Below, in pieces: positions 55,916-64,000 of a stretch of 64,000 nucleotides of DNA. The DNA lies in assembly GCA_021324115.1 (NCBI GenBank), contig JAJPJS010000027.1, positions 1 to 64,000 on the forward strand. The letters are read 5' to 3'. Numbering within the stretch: position 1 is the first letter of the stretch; each line of letters opens with the position of its first letter. The stretch comes from Nitrososphaerota archaeon. GTDB lineage: Archaea; Thermoproteota; Nitrososphaeria; Conexivisphaerales; DTJL01. Both the position numbers and the translations under genes were made by a program. Under the pieces are notes generated by a model. It saw only the letters and a list, made by a program, of their open reading frames with translations, made no database searches and was not told the origin of the DNA.

Positions 55916-57556
55916 TTGAAAGACGAAAGTTTCGAAAGGTTCGCACTGACGCTAGACCAAGTAGGTCAGACGAGCAGCAAGCTCGAGAAGGTCAGGTTTC
56001 TCGCTGAATATTTTTCGACGCTTTCCCCTGCTGCACTCGCATCAGCTTGCAGATTCATTCTAGGAAAGGAGAGTGACAAGGGAGACGTGGGGGTGGGCTG
56101 GTCCACAACGATGAGGGCTATTCGAGAGTTAAGGGGGATAAGGGGCGATGAAATGAGAAGGTTGTACCTCGAGTTCGGCGATGTCGGTTCCAGTGTGGAG
56201 AAGATCTTTTCGTCGAAAATCCAAATCCAACTGGGCAAACCAGAGCCCCTGACAATCACTGATGTGCAGCAGGTATTTGACAAAATGGCTGAGAGCACCG
56301 GACCCGGTTCTTCTGAGGTAAAGAAAAAGTTCCTGGTCGGACTCTACGCTAGAATGGACGGTAAACAGGCGAAGTATCTCACCCGGATACTCAACGGGGA
56401 GCTTAGGATAGGAGCGACAGAGGGAATCGTACTCGATGCATTGGGGAAAGCGTTCAATAATGAAGAAGTTAGGAACTGGTATCTCATTGTTGGCGATGTC
56501 GGCGCACTCGCGGCGAAGCTGAGCAGGCGGGATACTTCACCCCCCGAACCTGACTATTTCAGGCCGGTCGCCTTCATGCTGGCTCTGCCGCTTCAGGATT
56601 CGGCCGAGGTTGCCAAGCATTTTGGAAAGCCAGTTTTCGCCGAATACAAGTATGATGGAGTCAGACTGCAGGCGCATGTCAAAGACGGCCAAGTGCATCT
56701 GTATTCCAGACGCATGGAAGATGTCACACGTTCGATGCCGGATGTAACCGCATCTCTTTCGGCTGCCAAGGTGAACATGATCCTTGATGGGGAAGCACTG
56801 GCGTTCGATGAAGGAAAACCAATTTCGTTTATGATGCTTCAAAGGAGGCTGCACAGGAAGAATCTGAGTCAGGACGTTCTTCGGGCGATCCCTGTACATT
56901 ATTTCGTATTTGATCTGCTCAAACTGGGTGACAGCAGCCTACTTGGCAGCTCGCTGTCTCAACGGAAAAACCGTATGAAATCACTGAATCTGGAGGGAAA
57001 CGTCAGAATGGCGTACCACTGGACGGTGGCCTCGCCTGAGGAGATTGAAAAGTTGTTCAGGCGAAGCAGGGATGAGGGGTACGAGGGACTCGTGCTGAAA
57101 GACCCGATTTCAGCTTACACGCCGGGACGAAGGGGCGGTTCGTGGGCCAAGCTGAAGGAGGAGCTTGATACACTCGATGTGGTCGTGGTGGGTGCAGAGT
57201 ACGGAAACGGGAAGCGGGCGGGACTCCTCTCGGACCTCACGTTTGCGGTGTGGGATGATGATGAACTGAAGACCATAGGTAAGGCTTACAGTGGATTGAC
57301 CGATGACGAGATCAAGAACATGACAGAACTTCTGCAACGAATCAAGATTAGGGAAACCTGGAATGGTGTCATTGTGCCGCCGTCAATCGTGCTGGAGGTC
57401 GCGTTCGACTCCATACAGAAAAGTACGAGACACGAAAGTGGTTTTGCACTCAGGTTTCCTCGCATAAAGAGGGTGAGAGACGATAAGAAGCCGGAAGATG
57501 CTGATACGGTTGAAAGGGTCAGGCAGATATTCGGGCATCAGTTTTCGAACCGATGA
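55916..57556 (+). CDS. lig: ATP-dependent DNA ligase
   Basis: Seals Okazaki fragments and repair nicks. The adenylated lysine is in EYKYDGVRLQAH (KYDG), followed by YSRRMEDVT, DGEALAF, FDLLKLG, EGLVLKDP and AKLKEE of the nucleotidyltransferase superfamily. The N-terminal half is the DNA-binding domain (LRIGATEGIVLDAL). 546 residues is the archaeal norm. The start is TTG 55916, right behind the acetyltransferase gene. Confidence 0.97.
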   Translation: MKDESFERFALTLDQVGQTSSKLEKVRFLAEYFSTLSPAALASACRFILGKESDKGDVGVGWSTTMRAIRELRGIRGDEMRRLYLEFGDVGSSVEKIFSSKIQIQLGKPEPLTITDVQQVFDKMAESTGPGSSEVKKKFLVGLYARMDGKQAKYLTRILNGELRIGATEGIVLDALGKAFNNEEVRNWYLIVGDVGALAAKLSRRDTSPPEPDYFRPVAFMLALPLQDSAEVAKHFGKPVFAEYKYDGVRLQAHVKDGQVHLYSRRMEDVTRSMPDVTASLSAAKVNMILDGEALAFDEGKPISFMMLQRRLHRKNLSQDVLRAIPVHYFVFDLLKLGDSSLLGSSLSQRKNRMKSLNLEGNVRMAYHWTVASPEEIEKLFRRSRDEGYEGLVLKDPISAYTPGRRGGSWAKLKEELDTLDVVVVGAEYGNGKRAGLLSDLTFAVWDDDELKTIGKAYSGLTDDEIKNMTELLQRIKIRETWNGVIVPPSIVLEVAFDSIQKSTRHESGFALRFPRIKRVRDDKKPEDADTVERVRQIFGHQFSNR

Positions 57557-57558
57557 CT

Positions 57559-57702
57559 TCAGGGACTCGCGAGGCTACCGGTTAGAATTGGATCCATTCC
57601 CTGGATTTGCAGGGGGTGAAGGAAGAGTCCTGTCAGGTAGAGGAATCCGGCCACCGATGCGACTGAAACGATCACCAGCAGTGCTGATATCCTGGCCTCC
57701 AT
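57559..57702 (-). CDS. Possible small membrane protein
   Basis: 47 residues from ATG 57702, with one hydrophobic helix (ISALLVIVSVASVAGFLYLTG). The TATATAT at 57730-57736 lies about 30 bases upstream and would give a leaderless start. It converges with the ligase, whose stop is only two bases away. It may also be chance, because the same box can serve the prepilin peptidase. Confidence 0.3.
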   Translation of the reverse strand: MEARISALLVIVSVASVAGFLYLTGLFLHPLQIQGMDPILTGSLASP

Positions 57703-57742
57703 ATTACAACGGGGATCAGCTTCCAAGGGTATATATCGGCAG

Positions 57743-58591
57743 ATGGCCATTAACGTTTTATCATATGATGTAATGACCAGCGAAGGAGATAAGTTGTACG
57801 CTGAGGCAATAGCCTCGATAACCTTTGCAATAGTCTGCTACCAGGATTTCAGGGAAAGGATGGTCTCGGATATTGCCTGGATCCCCGCCATCGTAGCGAT
57901 ACCTGTTGCTTTCTGGGAAGCCGGTACTCTCTGGTGGTTGGTTGCCGCCAAAATAGGAATACTGGCGCTGGTGGCGATGCTGGGACTCTTGTTCCAGGCG
58001 TTCGGCGAAGGCGACTCCATCGGACTGACACTTATGGGTGTGGGGGTAAGCCTACTGTCTCCCCTTCCGCAGCTCATGGCCATGGCAGTTTTTGCGCTTG
58101 CGTCCATATCGTTCATAATGATAAAGCACGGAGGGATCAGAATAGAAAAGGTGCTCCCACTGGAAGAGGCGAGCAGTCAAAACATCTGGATTCCCGTGGA
58201 GATAATGCTCGACGGAAGGTCGATTGAACCCAGAGGCACAGTTCACAAACGCTCCCTGCTTTACAGCCTGATTTTGGTATCTTTTGGGGTGGGGGTCGGT
58301 GCCGTCAACTCTTTCACGCTGGTGAAGGTGCTCGGTATGGTCGGACAGGACCCTCTAAGATCCCTGATCATAATTTTGCTTGGGTGCGTCGCCGGGGGCG
58401 TGCTCGGATACTTCGTGCAGAGGAATGGTTCGAAGTATGAAGACGCTTGGGAGTCGTTGAACGAATACAAGAACATGGGTGCGAGTGTTAAGGTCGCCTA
58501 CGGAGTCCCGCTGGTGGGCTACATGGCAGTGGGTTACATCGCATACTTCATCTATCTTGTTCTGCCTGTACTTTCTGCCGCTCACCTTTAG
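57743..58591 (+). CDS. Prepilin/preflagellin peptidase (A24, GxGD aspartic protease)
   Basis: Membrane protease that removes the class III signal peptide from archaellins and pilins. The first Asp is in CYQDFRERMVSDIAWIP, the second in FGEGDSIGL (GxGD). About seven membrane helices; 282 residues, with a hydrophilic loop near residues 130-165. ATG 57743 or ATG 57773 could be the start; the latter is nearer the spacing expected from the TATATAT box. No archaellum genes are nearby. Confidence 0.88.
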   Translation: MAINVLSYDVMTSEGDKLYAEAIASITFAIVCYQDFRERMVSDIAWIPAIVAIPVAFWEAGTLWWLVAAKIGILALVAMLGLLFQAFGEGDSIGLTLMGVGVSLLSPLPQLMAMAVFALASISFIMIKHGGIRIEKVLPLEEASSQNIWIPVEIMLDGRSIEPRGTVHKRSLLYSLILVSFGVGVGAVNSFTLVKVLGMVGQDPLRSLIIILLGCVAGGVLGYFVQRNGSKYEDAWESLNEYKNMGASVKVAYGVPLVGYMAVGYIAYFIYLVLPVLSAAHL

Positions 58592-58812
58592 CTTCTCTGA
58601 GTGTAGCTCCAGGTTATTACCATCGCAAGGGTGAGAAATGATGTGGCCAGGCCGACCATTGCGGCGTCGACCAACTGAGCATTACCAAAGATTGTCAGAA
58701 GCGCAAGATAGAGGCCTTGCAGGAAGTTAGTCTTGTACAGCAGAAGGAACCCCATGAAACCCAGAGCGTAACCTATGATCCAGAAGCCAAACAGGATACT
58801 CATTCTTCCCAA
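58588..58812 (-). CDS. Small membrane protein, two helices
   Basis: 74 residues with helices at about 5-27 and 48-68, and a short polar end. It overlaps the prepilin peptidase stop by four bases in convergent orientation. No family recognised. The clean hydrophobic pattern suggests a real gene. Confidence 0.55.
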   Translation of the reverse strand: MGRMSILFGFWIIGYALGFMGFLLLYKTNFLQGLYLALLTIFGNAQLVDAAMVGLATSFLTLAMVITWSYTQRS

Positions 58813-58919
58813 TCTAATCCGCCCCTAATGATGAGCAGTTCTTTACCGATATTTAGTTTGGAGGTAAAAGAATAGTTGACTCTAAGGTTGAATCGTTGTA
58901 CTGTTTTTGGTGCCTGAAA

Positions 58920-59534
58920 TCAGGCGTCTCTGGTTATGAGACTCAGGAAATATCTGTGTAGCCTCGTATCGCCCGAAAGTTCAGGGTGGAAGCATGTGCC
59001 GATTATATTCCCCTGCTGCACCGCGACCACACCTTCCTGGATTCTGGAAAGAACATCGACCTTCCTGCCAACGGACGTGATGAGTGGTGCCCGGATGAAG
59101 ATTCCTCTGAATGGCTCATTACCCAGCTTGGGAACTGAAAGTTGTGCCTCGAAGGATTCCCTCTGCCGACCGAATGCATTTCTGCTTATCTCTATGTCCA
59201 GCGAGCCTGTAAGCGGCTGGTCAGTGGGTCCGACCACGCGGTCCTGAGACCTCTTCGCAAGAAGAATAAGGCCGGCGCAAGTACCTAGAGCTGGCAGACC
59301 TTCGCTCAGCCTCTTAGACAGCTTTGACAGGGTGCCGTTGGTACTCGCCAGAACTCCCATCGTGGTACTCTCTCCACCAGGAATGATGATACCGTCCACC
59401 GCTTCTACGTCGTGTGGCGTCTTCACAATCAGCAAGTCACCCTTCAGCCTTTCATCCTCAATTGCTTTTTTCGCTGCACTTACGTGCTCTTCGAGGTCCC
59501 CCTGTATGCCTAGAATGCCAACCTTAAGAGTCAA
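58920..59534 (-). CDS. pdxT: Pyridoxal 5'-phosphate synthase, glutaminase subunit PdxT
   Basis: Releases ammonia from glutamine for Pdx[26 protein letters not shown], the nucleophile in [11 protein letters not shown], and the His-Glu pair in [13 protein letters not shown] are all present. 204 residues. It overlaps the 3' end of pdxS by four bases. Confidence 0.97.
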   Translation of the reverse strand: MTLKVGILGIQGDLEEHVSAAKKAIEDERLKGDLLIVKTPHDVEAVDGIIIPGGESTTMGVLASTNGTLSKLSKRLSEGLPALGTCAGLILLAKRSQDRVVGPTDQPLTGSLDIEISRNAFGRQRESFEAQLSVPKLGNEPFRGIFIRAPLITSVGRKVDVLSRIQEGVVAVQQGNIIGTCFHPELSGDTRLHRYFLSLITRDA

Positions 59535-60499
59535 GATTCTACACCTCTTTCCTGCATTCTTAGATCAAGCGTCTTGATATCCATGCCGAGCATTGATTTT
59601 CTTTCGTCGACCATCCTCTGAGCCTCCGAAACGACCTTCGGGTCGTCGAAATAGGTTGTGGCCAAAACTATGGAACGGGCTCGCTCTGAGGGGTCATCAC
59701 TCTTGAATATGCCTGAGCCGACGAAAATTCCATCACATCCGAGCTGCATCATCAGCGCCGCATCAGCAGGTGTGGCGATCCCCCCCGCAGCGAAATTAAC
59801 GACCGGAAGTCTGCCCAGCCGAGCCGTCTCGTACACCAGGTCATAGGAAACTTTGAATTCTGTAGCAGCCTTGACCAGCTCCTGTTCATCACCACTGAGG
59901 TAGTATGACCTTAACCTGGAAATTTCATTGTTCACCACCTTTACGTGTCTGACGGCTTCGGCGACGTTGCCAGTTCCGGGCTCACCCTTTGTTCTCATCA
60001 TGGAAGCACCCTCTGAGATCCTTCTGAGAGCTTCGCCCAGGTCTCTTGCGCCATTGACAAAGGGTGTGGTGAAATTCCATTTCCAAATATGCCTCTCTTC
60101 GTCCGCCGGCGTCAGCACCTCCGATTCATCGATCATGTCCACCCCTGCCTCCTCCAGCACCTTTGCCTCATATGTGTGGCCTATGCGGCACTTTGCCATG
60201 ACGGGTATTGTCACAGAACTCATTATCTCATCGATCGCCTTGAGACTTGCTGTTCTTGCAACGCCCCCGGCCTTCCTGACGTCATAGGGCAGCTTGTCAA
60301 GCACCATTACCGACACCGCTCCTGCATCCTCGGCGATCTGTGCCTGTTCGACATTTGTTACGTCCATTATCACGCCATGTTTCAGCATGTGGGCAAAACC
60401 GCGCTTGACCAGCACCGTACCGCGGGTGGAAAGAGAACTGTCACGGGCGCTCACTTCTTCGAGCGTGTATCTAGCCGGAATACCAACGAGCGATATCAT
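59531..60499 (-). CDS. pdxS: Pyridoxal 5'-phosphate synthase, PdxS subunit
   Basis: Makes PLP from ribose 5-phosphate, glyceraldehyde 3-phosphate and ammonia. [19 protein letters not shown] with the first lysine, [30 protein letters not shown], and [14 protein letters not shown] are hallmarks. About 322 residues, slightly long at the N-terminus. ATG 60499 fits a leaderless transcript from the TATA-like box at 60523-60531; the frame extends to 60517. This gives the PLP that GcvP and the cysteine-synthase-like enzyme need. Confidence 0.97.
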   Translation of the reverse strand: MISLVGIPARYTLEEVSARDSSLSTRGTVLVKRGFAHMLKHGVIMDVTNVEQAQIAEDAGAVSVMVLDKLPYDVRKAGGVARTASLKAIDEIMSSVTIPVMAKCRIGHTYEAKVLEEAGVDMIDESEVLTPADEERHIWKWNFTTPFVNGARDLGEALRRISEGASMMRTKGEPGTGNVAEAVRHVKVVNNEISRLRSYYLSGDEQELVKAATEFKVSYDLVYETARLGRLPVVNFAAGGIATPADAALMMQLGCDGIFVGSGIFKSDDPSERARSIVLATTYFDDPKVVSEAQRMVDERKSMLGMDIKTLDLRMQERGVES

Positions 60500-60522
60500 T
60501 CTATAATTAATCACCACACTGG

Positions 60523-60531
60523 CTATTTATC
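60523..60531 (-). promoter_or_regulatory. TATA-like box for pdxS-pdxT
   Basis: Minus-strand GATAAATAG centred about 28 bases before the ATG at 60499. It supports that start codon and a leaderless mRNA. Confidence 0.5.
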
Positions 60532-60598
60532 ATTTGCTTCAAGTTTGCGGCTGAGCGAATCGTCCCGAGTAGCAGATCAGGGTACGTACCTTCCAAGC

Positions 60599-61579
60599 TC
60601 ATATGGCGTTGGGCGCTCCGACTATTGTAAGGGTTCGTAAGGACTCGTAACCTGTTATAGTAACCACACTGAACTGAAGTGTTAGACCATTCACCATCGG
60701 AAGGTAAATCGCCGAACTGTATCCATCAGAAAATGCTCCATAACTGTAGCTGTAGTTCAGAGCCGTCGAGTTGACGTAAAGTCCCCTTATCAACTGACTA
60801 CTGGGTAGGGGGGTAAGCTTGGAGATTGTGACCTGAACAGGTGCTGGGCCTTCTGTGAATATACCGACGTCATCCAGATAACAGTTTATGTTGTAGGGTC
60901 TTATCAGAAGGCCGGTCAGGAAGTAATCCGAGGGCTGACTTCCGGTTGCATTGATCCCGTAAAGCCGATAAATTGACTGCTCATACAGTTTGAGCATCCT
61001 TGGAGTGGAAAGCTGGAGGACGTACTGCTGCCATGATGGGCCGGGCAGCATATTCCTGTACATTTCTATCCCTATGCCGGATTCTGTGGTAAGTGTGGTC
61101 CCGGAAGGGATGGAAAGATTGCCCAGGGCTATAACCAGCACCACCGGATGAATGTCCTGGTATGATATGAACAGCGCAACGTCCAGCCTGCTGAGCTGTC
61201 CGCTCGGCGCTCCCCCTGTATATTTGACAGTCATGTAAAATACGGTGGACTGGTTCAGGTCTATAGGAAGTGTTTGATTATTTGCATAGATCAGTTGTGT
61301 GCTTGTATCATTCGGACCCGCGTTGATGTACAGAGAATGAGTGCCGGTGAAGGATGAACTTGTCACTATATTCATCGCAGACCCCGAGCCAACGGAATAC
61401 TGCCACGAGCTGTAGCCTGACTCAAAGCTGGGATTGGTGGTAAGGGGCGACATGGGATTGGAGCCCACAGTTACACCGGAAACGGAGACCGCATAGGGGG
61501 TAAGCACGGGTATACCCAGCACTAGCAGCGCCGCAAGGGCCACTATCAACACCACGACGTAAATCTTCCTAGGTGCCAC
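60599..61579 (-). CDS. Exported protein with N-terminal anchor and carbohydrate-binding-like domain
   Basis: 326 residues. One hydrophobic helix at about 6-30 (VVVLIVALAALLVLGIPVL) is a signal or anchor. The rest is extracellular, with NPSFESGYSSWQYS and later FYMTVKY, a pattern seen in carbohydrate-binding beta-sandwich modules (CBM4/9-like). Several N-x-S/T sites. No catalytic domain is seen, and no family can be named firmly. It sits just upstream of pdxS on the same strand but is separated from it by 81 bases. Confidence 0.7.
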   Translation of the reverse strand: MAPRKIYVVVLIVALAALLVLGIPVLTPYAVSVSGVTVGSNPMSPLTTNPSFESGYSSWQYSVGSGSAMNIVTSSSFTGTHSLYINAGPNDTSTQLIYANNQTLPIDLNQSTVFYMTVKYTGGAPSGQLSRLDVALFISYQDIHPVVLVIALGNLSIPSGTTLTTESGIGIEMYRNMLPGPSWQQYVLQLSTPRMLKLYEQSIYRLYGINATGSQPSDYFLTGLLIRPYNINCYLDDVGIFTEGPAPVQVTISKLTPLPSSQLIRGLYVNSTALNYSYSYGAFSDGYSSAIYLPMVNGLTLQFSVVTITGYESLRTLTIVGAPNAI

Positions 61580-61727
61580 GTAACACGCAGAATACCGGGG
61601 GCTGAAATACCTTTCTCGGGGCTGTATAAATGTGCTATAAAATGTTCACTAATATCAGCCGAACTAAGTAATTAAATCATATTTATAAGCGAGGAAACAA
61701 TAGACTCGAACGTGGAGAGGACTAAGC

Positions 61728-62189
61728 ATGAATAAATTTGATGATACTGACATGAAGATCTTGAAGGAACTGGTTGAAAATGCCGGTCAATCTATACCCA
61801 AATTGAGCAGAAAAATCCAGGTGAATCCTTCCGTCACGTACAGCAGGATCAAAAGACTTGTGAGGAGAGGACTGATCAAAAAGTTCACGGTGGAGGTGAA
61901 CGAAGAATTGCTGGGTCTCAAGGTACAGGCCTACGTAGGAGTCAACGCGGACGCCAAGTATCGGGATAGTGTGTTGAAGTCACTGCTCGACCTCGAAGAA
62001 GCCAGAAACGTCTCCGAAGTAACCGGTAGATTCGATTTTCTGGTAACCGTCAAGTCCAAAACGCTGGAGGAACTTCACAACATAGTGTCCGGGCAGATAG
62101 GAAACATACAGGGTGTCGTTCACACGGAAACCTTCATCGCTATGAGAACAGGTAGCAGAAGCCCGGCTTACACAGTGGCCCCTGCCTGA
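61728..62189 (+). CDS. Lrp/AsnC-family transcription regulator (second copy)
   Basis: 153 residues: winged helix DDTDMKILKELVENAGQS with VNPSVTYSRIKRLVRRG, then a RAM domain (VTGRFDFLVTVKSKTLEELHN). ATG 61728 follows GGAGAGG by about ten bases. CATATTTATAAG near 61680 is a TATA candidate. Carbamate kinase lies convergently 26 bases on, and the exported-protein gene is divergent. The targets cannot be deduced from position. Confidence 0.92.
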   Translation: MNKFDDTDMKILKELVENAGQSIPKLSRKIQVNPSVTYSRIKRLVRRGLIKKFTVEVNEELLGLKVQAYVGVNADAKYRDSVLKSLLDLEEARNVSEVTGRFDFLVTVKSKTLEELHNIVSGQIGNIQGVVHTETFIAMRTGSRSPAYTVAPA

Positions 62190-62215
62190 CTGACACGATG
62201 GAGAAGAGGGTCTAG

Positions 62216-63166
62216 TCACCTGCTAATACGTGTACCTTTATTGCCGGCCACTGCCTCAAGCAAATCTTCTAGCGAAGCAATTATAGAGAGTTCCCCCCCG
62301 TCATCGATGAATCTAAGGGCAGCCTTTACTTTGGGTTCCATGCTTCCGGAAGAAAACTGCCCCAGCTCAAGATGATGCTTTAGTTCGCCGTAAGATGTTT
62401 GTGCCAGTTTCCTCTGCTTCTCCGTGCCATAGTTCAGATAAACCCCATCCACGTCTGTTAGTATGACAAGGCTCCCCGCGCCTATGAGTGCAGCAAGCCT
62501 CTCTGCTGCCAAATCCTTGTCTATGACCGCATCGACTCCGACAATGCTGCCGTCTGACGTTACGGGTATACCACCACCCCCCGCGGAAATCACCACATAG
62601 CCTGCACCTACAAGTGACCTGATCGCGTCTGCCTCGAGTATCTTCTTGGGTTCTGGTGAAGGTACCATGCGTCTCCATCCTCTACCAGCATCTTCAGAGA
62701 AGAAAAATGTAGGGTTTGACTTCGCAAGTTCAGCCGCCTGCTCGCGTGTATAAAAAGGTCCCACGGGTTTTGTCGGTTTCTTGAATGCGGGGTCTTCGGC
62801 GGAAACAAGTGTACGAGTCAGGACGGTGACAACCTCACGACGCAGATTCCTTCCATTTAACTCATTTTGGAGAGCCTGTTGAATCATGTATCCGATGAAT
62901 CCCTGTGTTTCAGCACCGCACGCATGCATCGGGAAGGCGGGTATCCCTGCCAGTCTGGCACCGGCGTCATGCCTGATTATTGTGGCACCAACCTGTGGTC
63001 CGTTTCCGTGGGTTATTGCAATGCTATAACCTGCTTCGATGAGGTCTGCAACCCTCTTGGTGGCTCTTCGAACGTTTTCATATTGCTCTTCGAAGGTGCC
63101 ACGCTGTCCCCTTTGGAGCAGCGCGTTCCCCCCCAAAGCGATGACTACTGGCTTTTCGCGATTCAT
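62216..63166 (-). CDS. arcC: Carbamate kinase
   Basis: Amino-acid kinase fold: VIALGGNALLQRGQRG, THGNGPQVG, ISAGGGGIPV and DKDLAAERLAALIGA are diagnostic. Makes ATP from carbamoyl phosphate and ADP, or the reverse. 316 residues is typical. No arginine deiminase or ornithine transcarbamylase is seen nearby, so its pathway (arginine fermentation or agmatine, purine or urea breakdown) stays open. Confidence 0.96.
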   Translation of the reverse strand: MNREKPVVIALGGNALLQRGQRGTFEEQYENVRRATKRVADLIEAGYSIAITHGNGPQVGATIIRHDAGARLAGIPAFPMHACGAETQGFIGYMIQQALQNELNGRNLRREVVTVLTRTLVSAEDPAFKKPTKPVGPFYTREQAAELAKSNPTFFFSEDAGRGWRRMVPSPEPKKILEADAIRSLVGAGYVVISAGGGGIPVTSDGSIVGVDAVIDKDLAAERLAALIGAGSLVILTDVDGVYLNYGTEKQRKLAQTSYGELKHHLELGQFSSGSMEPKVKAALRFIDDGGELSIIASLEDLLEAVAGNKGTRISR

Positions 63167-63400
63167 GAGGTGTGTTGCCTCCTTACAATGTGATTATAAA
63201 CATTAAATTTCCATGAAGTGTGTATGGCCAAGATCGCATGATGTCTCCGAAGACCGTGTTTGATGAATGATAACACTGCTTCATGCTCTAGCTTTGTTCA
63301 CGTTGTGAAATGAACTCTAGATTTTCGGGTCAGACTGCCGCGACTCACCGGAAGGTAGCTACGGAAACGCTTTTCTCGGGGAAAGATTGCTAGCCTCTCG

Positions 63401-64000
63401 ATGGAACGATTAAGGGTGGATCCCCTTGGCAAAGTCAACGAAGCAAGCAGAATGGGGAAGCTGCCGCCCGATATAACCGAGAAGATATTCTCAAGGATGC
63501 CGGAGCTTGCAAGCATGGTGAGCAAGGTAGAGGCTGCGGCAAGACTCACCTATCCACCCTACTACGTTCAGCCAGTCATGATTCTCGTAAAGAGCCAGGC
63601 GGAAGTTGGGGCCACCGGCGTATACTACGCAAGAAATGTTCCAGCAGTCCTTAACAATAAGCTGAATCTGTTGATCGAGTTTACGGCTCCCCTGTTACTG
63701 TATTCGTCCAAACAGACATTGCAGGCGGTTGTCGCACATGAATTCACTCACTACCTGGAACTCGTGAGAAGGTTCGCTACCTCTCCATTTTCATCACCTT
63801 CCCCCTCGACGATGTTTGAAGCCACCTACAAGGATATGCAGGAAGCCGTTCCCCCGGAACTTATATTCGGCAGGCGGAAGGGGCTTGTGAGCGCGATAGA
63901 CAAGAAATTCTCAGAAGGGTTTTCTGACGAACCGATGAATCGAAGGGCCATCAAGAACTGGTTAGAGAGGAAACTGCCCTACGTTGTCGTTAGCCCGGAC
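63401..64000 (+). CDS. Zinc-peptidase-like protein with HEFTH motif (3' truncated)
   Basis: Open from ATG 63401 to the last base (200 codons) with no stop. The motif HEFTH at residues 113-117, inside AVVAHEFTHYLELVRRF, is a classic HExxH zinc site. The sequence before it has a hydrophobic stretch LLIEFTAPLLLYSS. The C-terminus, where a third zinc ligand would be, lies beyond the window. I cannot name the peptidase family. Confidence 0.65.
   Translation, partial: MERLRVDPLGKVNEASRMGKLPPDITEKIFSRMPELASMVSKVEAAARLTYPPYYVQPVMILVKSQAEVGATGVYYARNVPAVLNNKLNLLIEFTAPLLLYSSKQTLQAVVAHEFTHYLELVRRFATSPFSSPSPSTMFEATYKDMQEAVPPELIFGRRKGLVSAIDKKFSEGFSDEPMNRRAIKNWLERKLPYVVVSPD

Overview
The window is a gene-dense stretch of an archaeal chromosome. 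The informational genes are archaeal: topoisomerase VI A and B, aIF2-beta, aIF1A, a RIO1 kinase, a Dim2-type KH protein, an Lhr-family helicase, an ATP-dependent DNA ligase and a prepilin peptidase of the archaellum/pilus type. Many genes have a TATA-like box 25-35 bases before the start, which suggests leaderless mRNAs. Gene content (Fix-type ETF cluster, fused 2-oxoacid dehydrogenase E1, two-subunit 2-oxoacid:ferredoxin oxidoreductase, Fe/Mn superoxide dismutase, acyl-CoA dehydrogenase) suggests an aerobic or facultative heterotroph. I would guess the Thermoplasmata; that placement is inference and has no rRNA support here.

Layout. 1-5.5 kb: the tail of an unknown gene, a 712-residue alpha-beta fused E1 and an ABC exporter pair. 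5.5-10.4 kb: Lhr helicase, then a thiol-redox pair made of a zinc-finger/membrane/DUF929 protein and a VKOR-like protein that starts inside its stop codon. 10.4-13.4 kb: split glycine decarboxylase. 13.5-17.4 kb: a divergent FtsZ-like protein, a CsaA-like protein and a translation operon (aIF2-beta, DUF424, aIF1A, RIO1, KH). 17.5-21.6 kb: topoisomerase VI, with a 493-residue intein in subunit A. 21.7-25.1 kb: an inositol-phosphate-synthase-like protein with a lost lysine, a tRNA-Asn gene with inserted segments, an integrase scar and a cysteine-synthase/rhodanese fusion. 25.2-30 kb: flavin reductase, a zinc-peptidase-like protein, a CBS protein and a surface protein. 30.2-34 kb: Lrp regulator, glutamine synthetase and P5C dehydrogenase, a likely nitrogen module. 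34-45.6 kb: central carbon and electron transfer (acyl-CoA dehydrogenase, OFOR, malate dehydrogenase, malic enzyme, ETF/Fix). 45.8-54.2 kb: SOD, Nudix, a NitT/TauT-type importer, a separate AAA-associated domain protein, an M20 peptidase and a ClC transporter. 54.2-64 kb: LarA-like protein, acetyltransferase, DNA ligase, prepilin peptidase, PdxT/PdxS, an exported protein, a second Lrp regulator, carbamate kinase and the start of an HEFTH zinc-peptidase-like gene that runs off the end.

How the parts fit. Acyl-CoA dehydrogenase electrons can pass through the ETF and the FixCX fusion to the quinone pool. Malate dehydrogenase and malic enzyme link the C4 pool to pyruvate. E1 and OFOR offer two routes of 2-oxoacid oxidation. 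Glutamine synthetase, P5C dehydrogenase and carbamate kinase handle amino-acid nitrogen. I found no CRISPR array, no intact insertion sequence and no rRNA operon. The strongest candidates for new biology are the zinc-finger/DUF929/VKOR redox pair, the FtsZ-like protein without a T7 loop, the Top6A intein and the tRNA with three short insertions.
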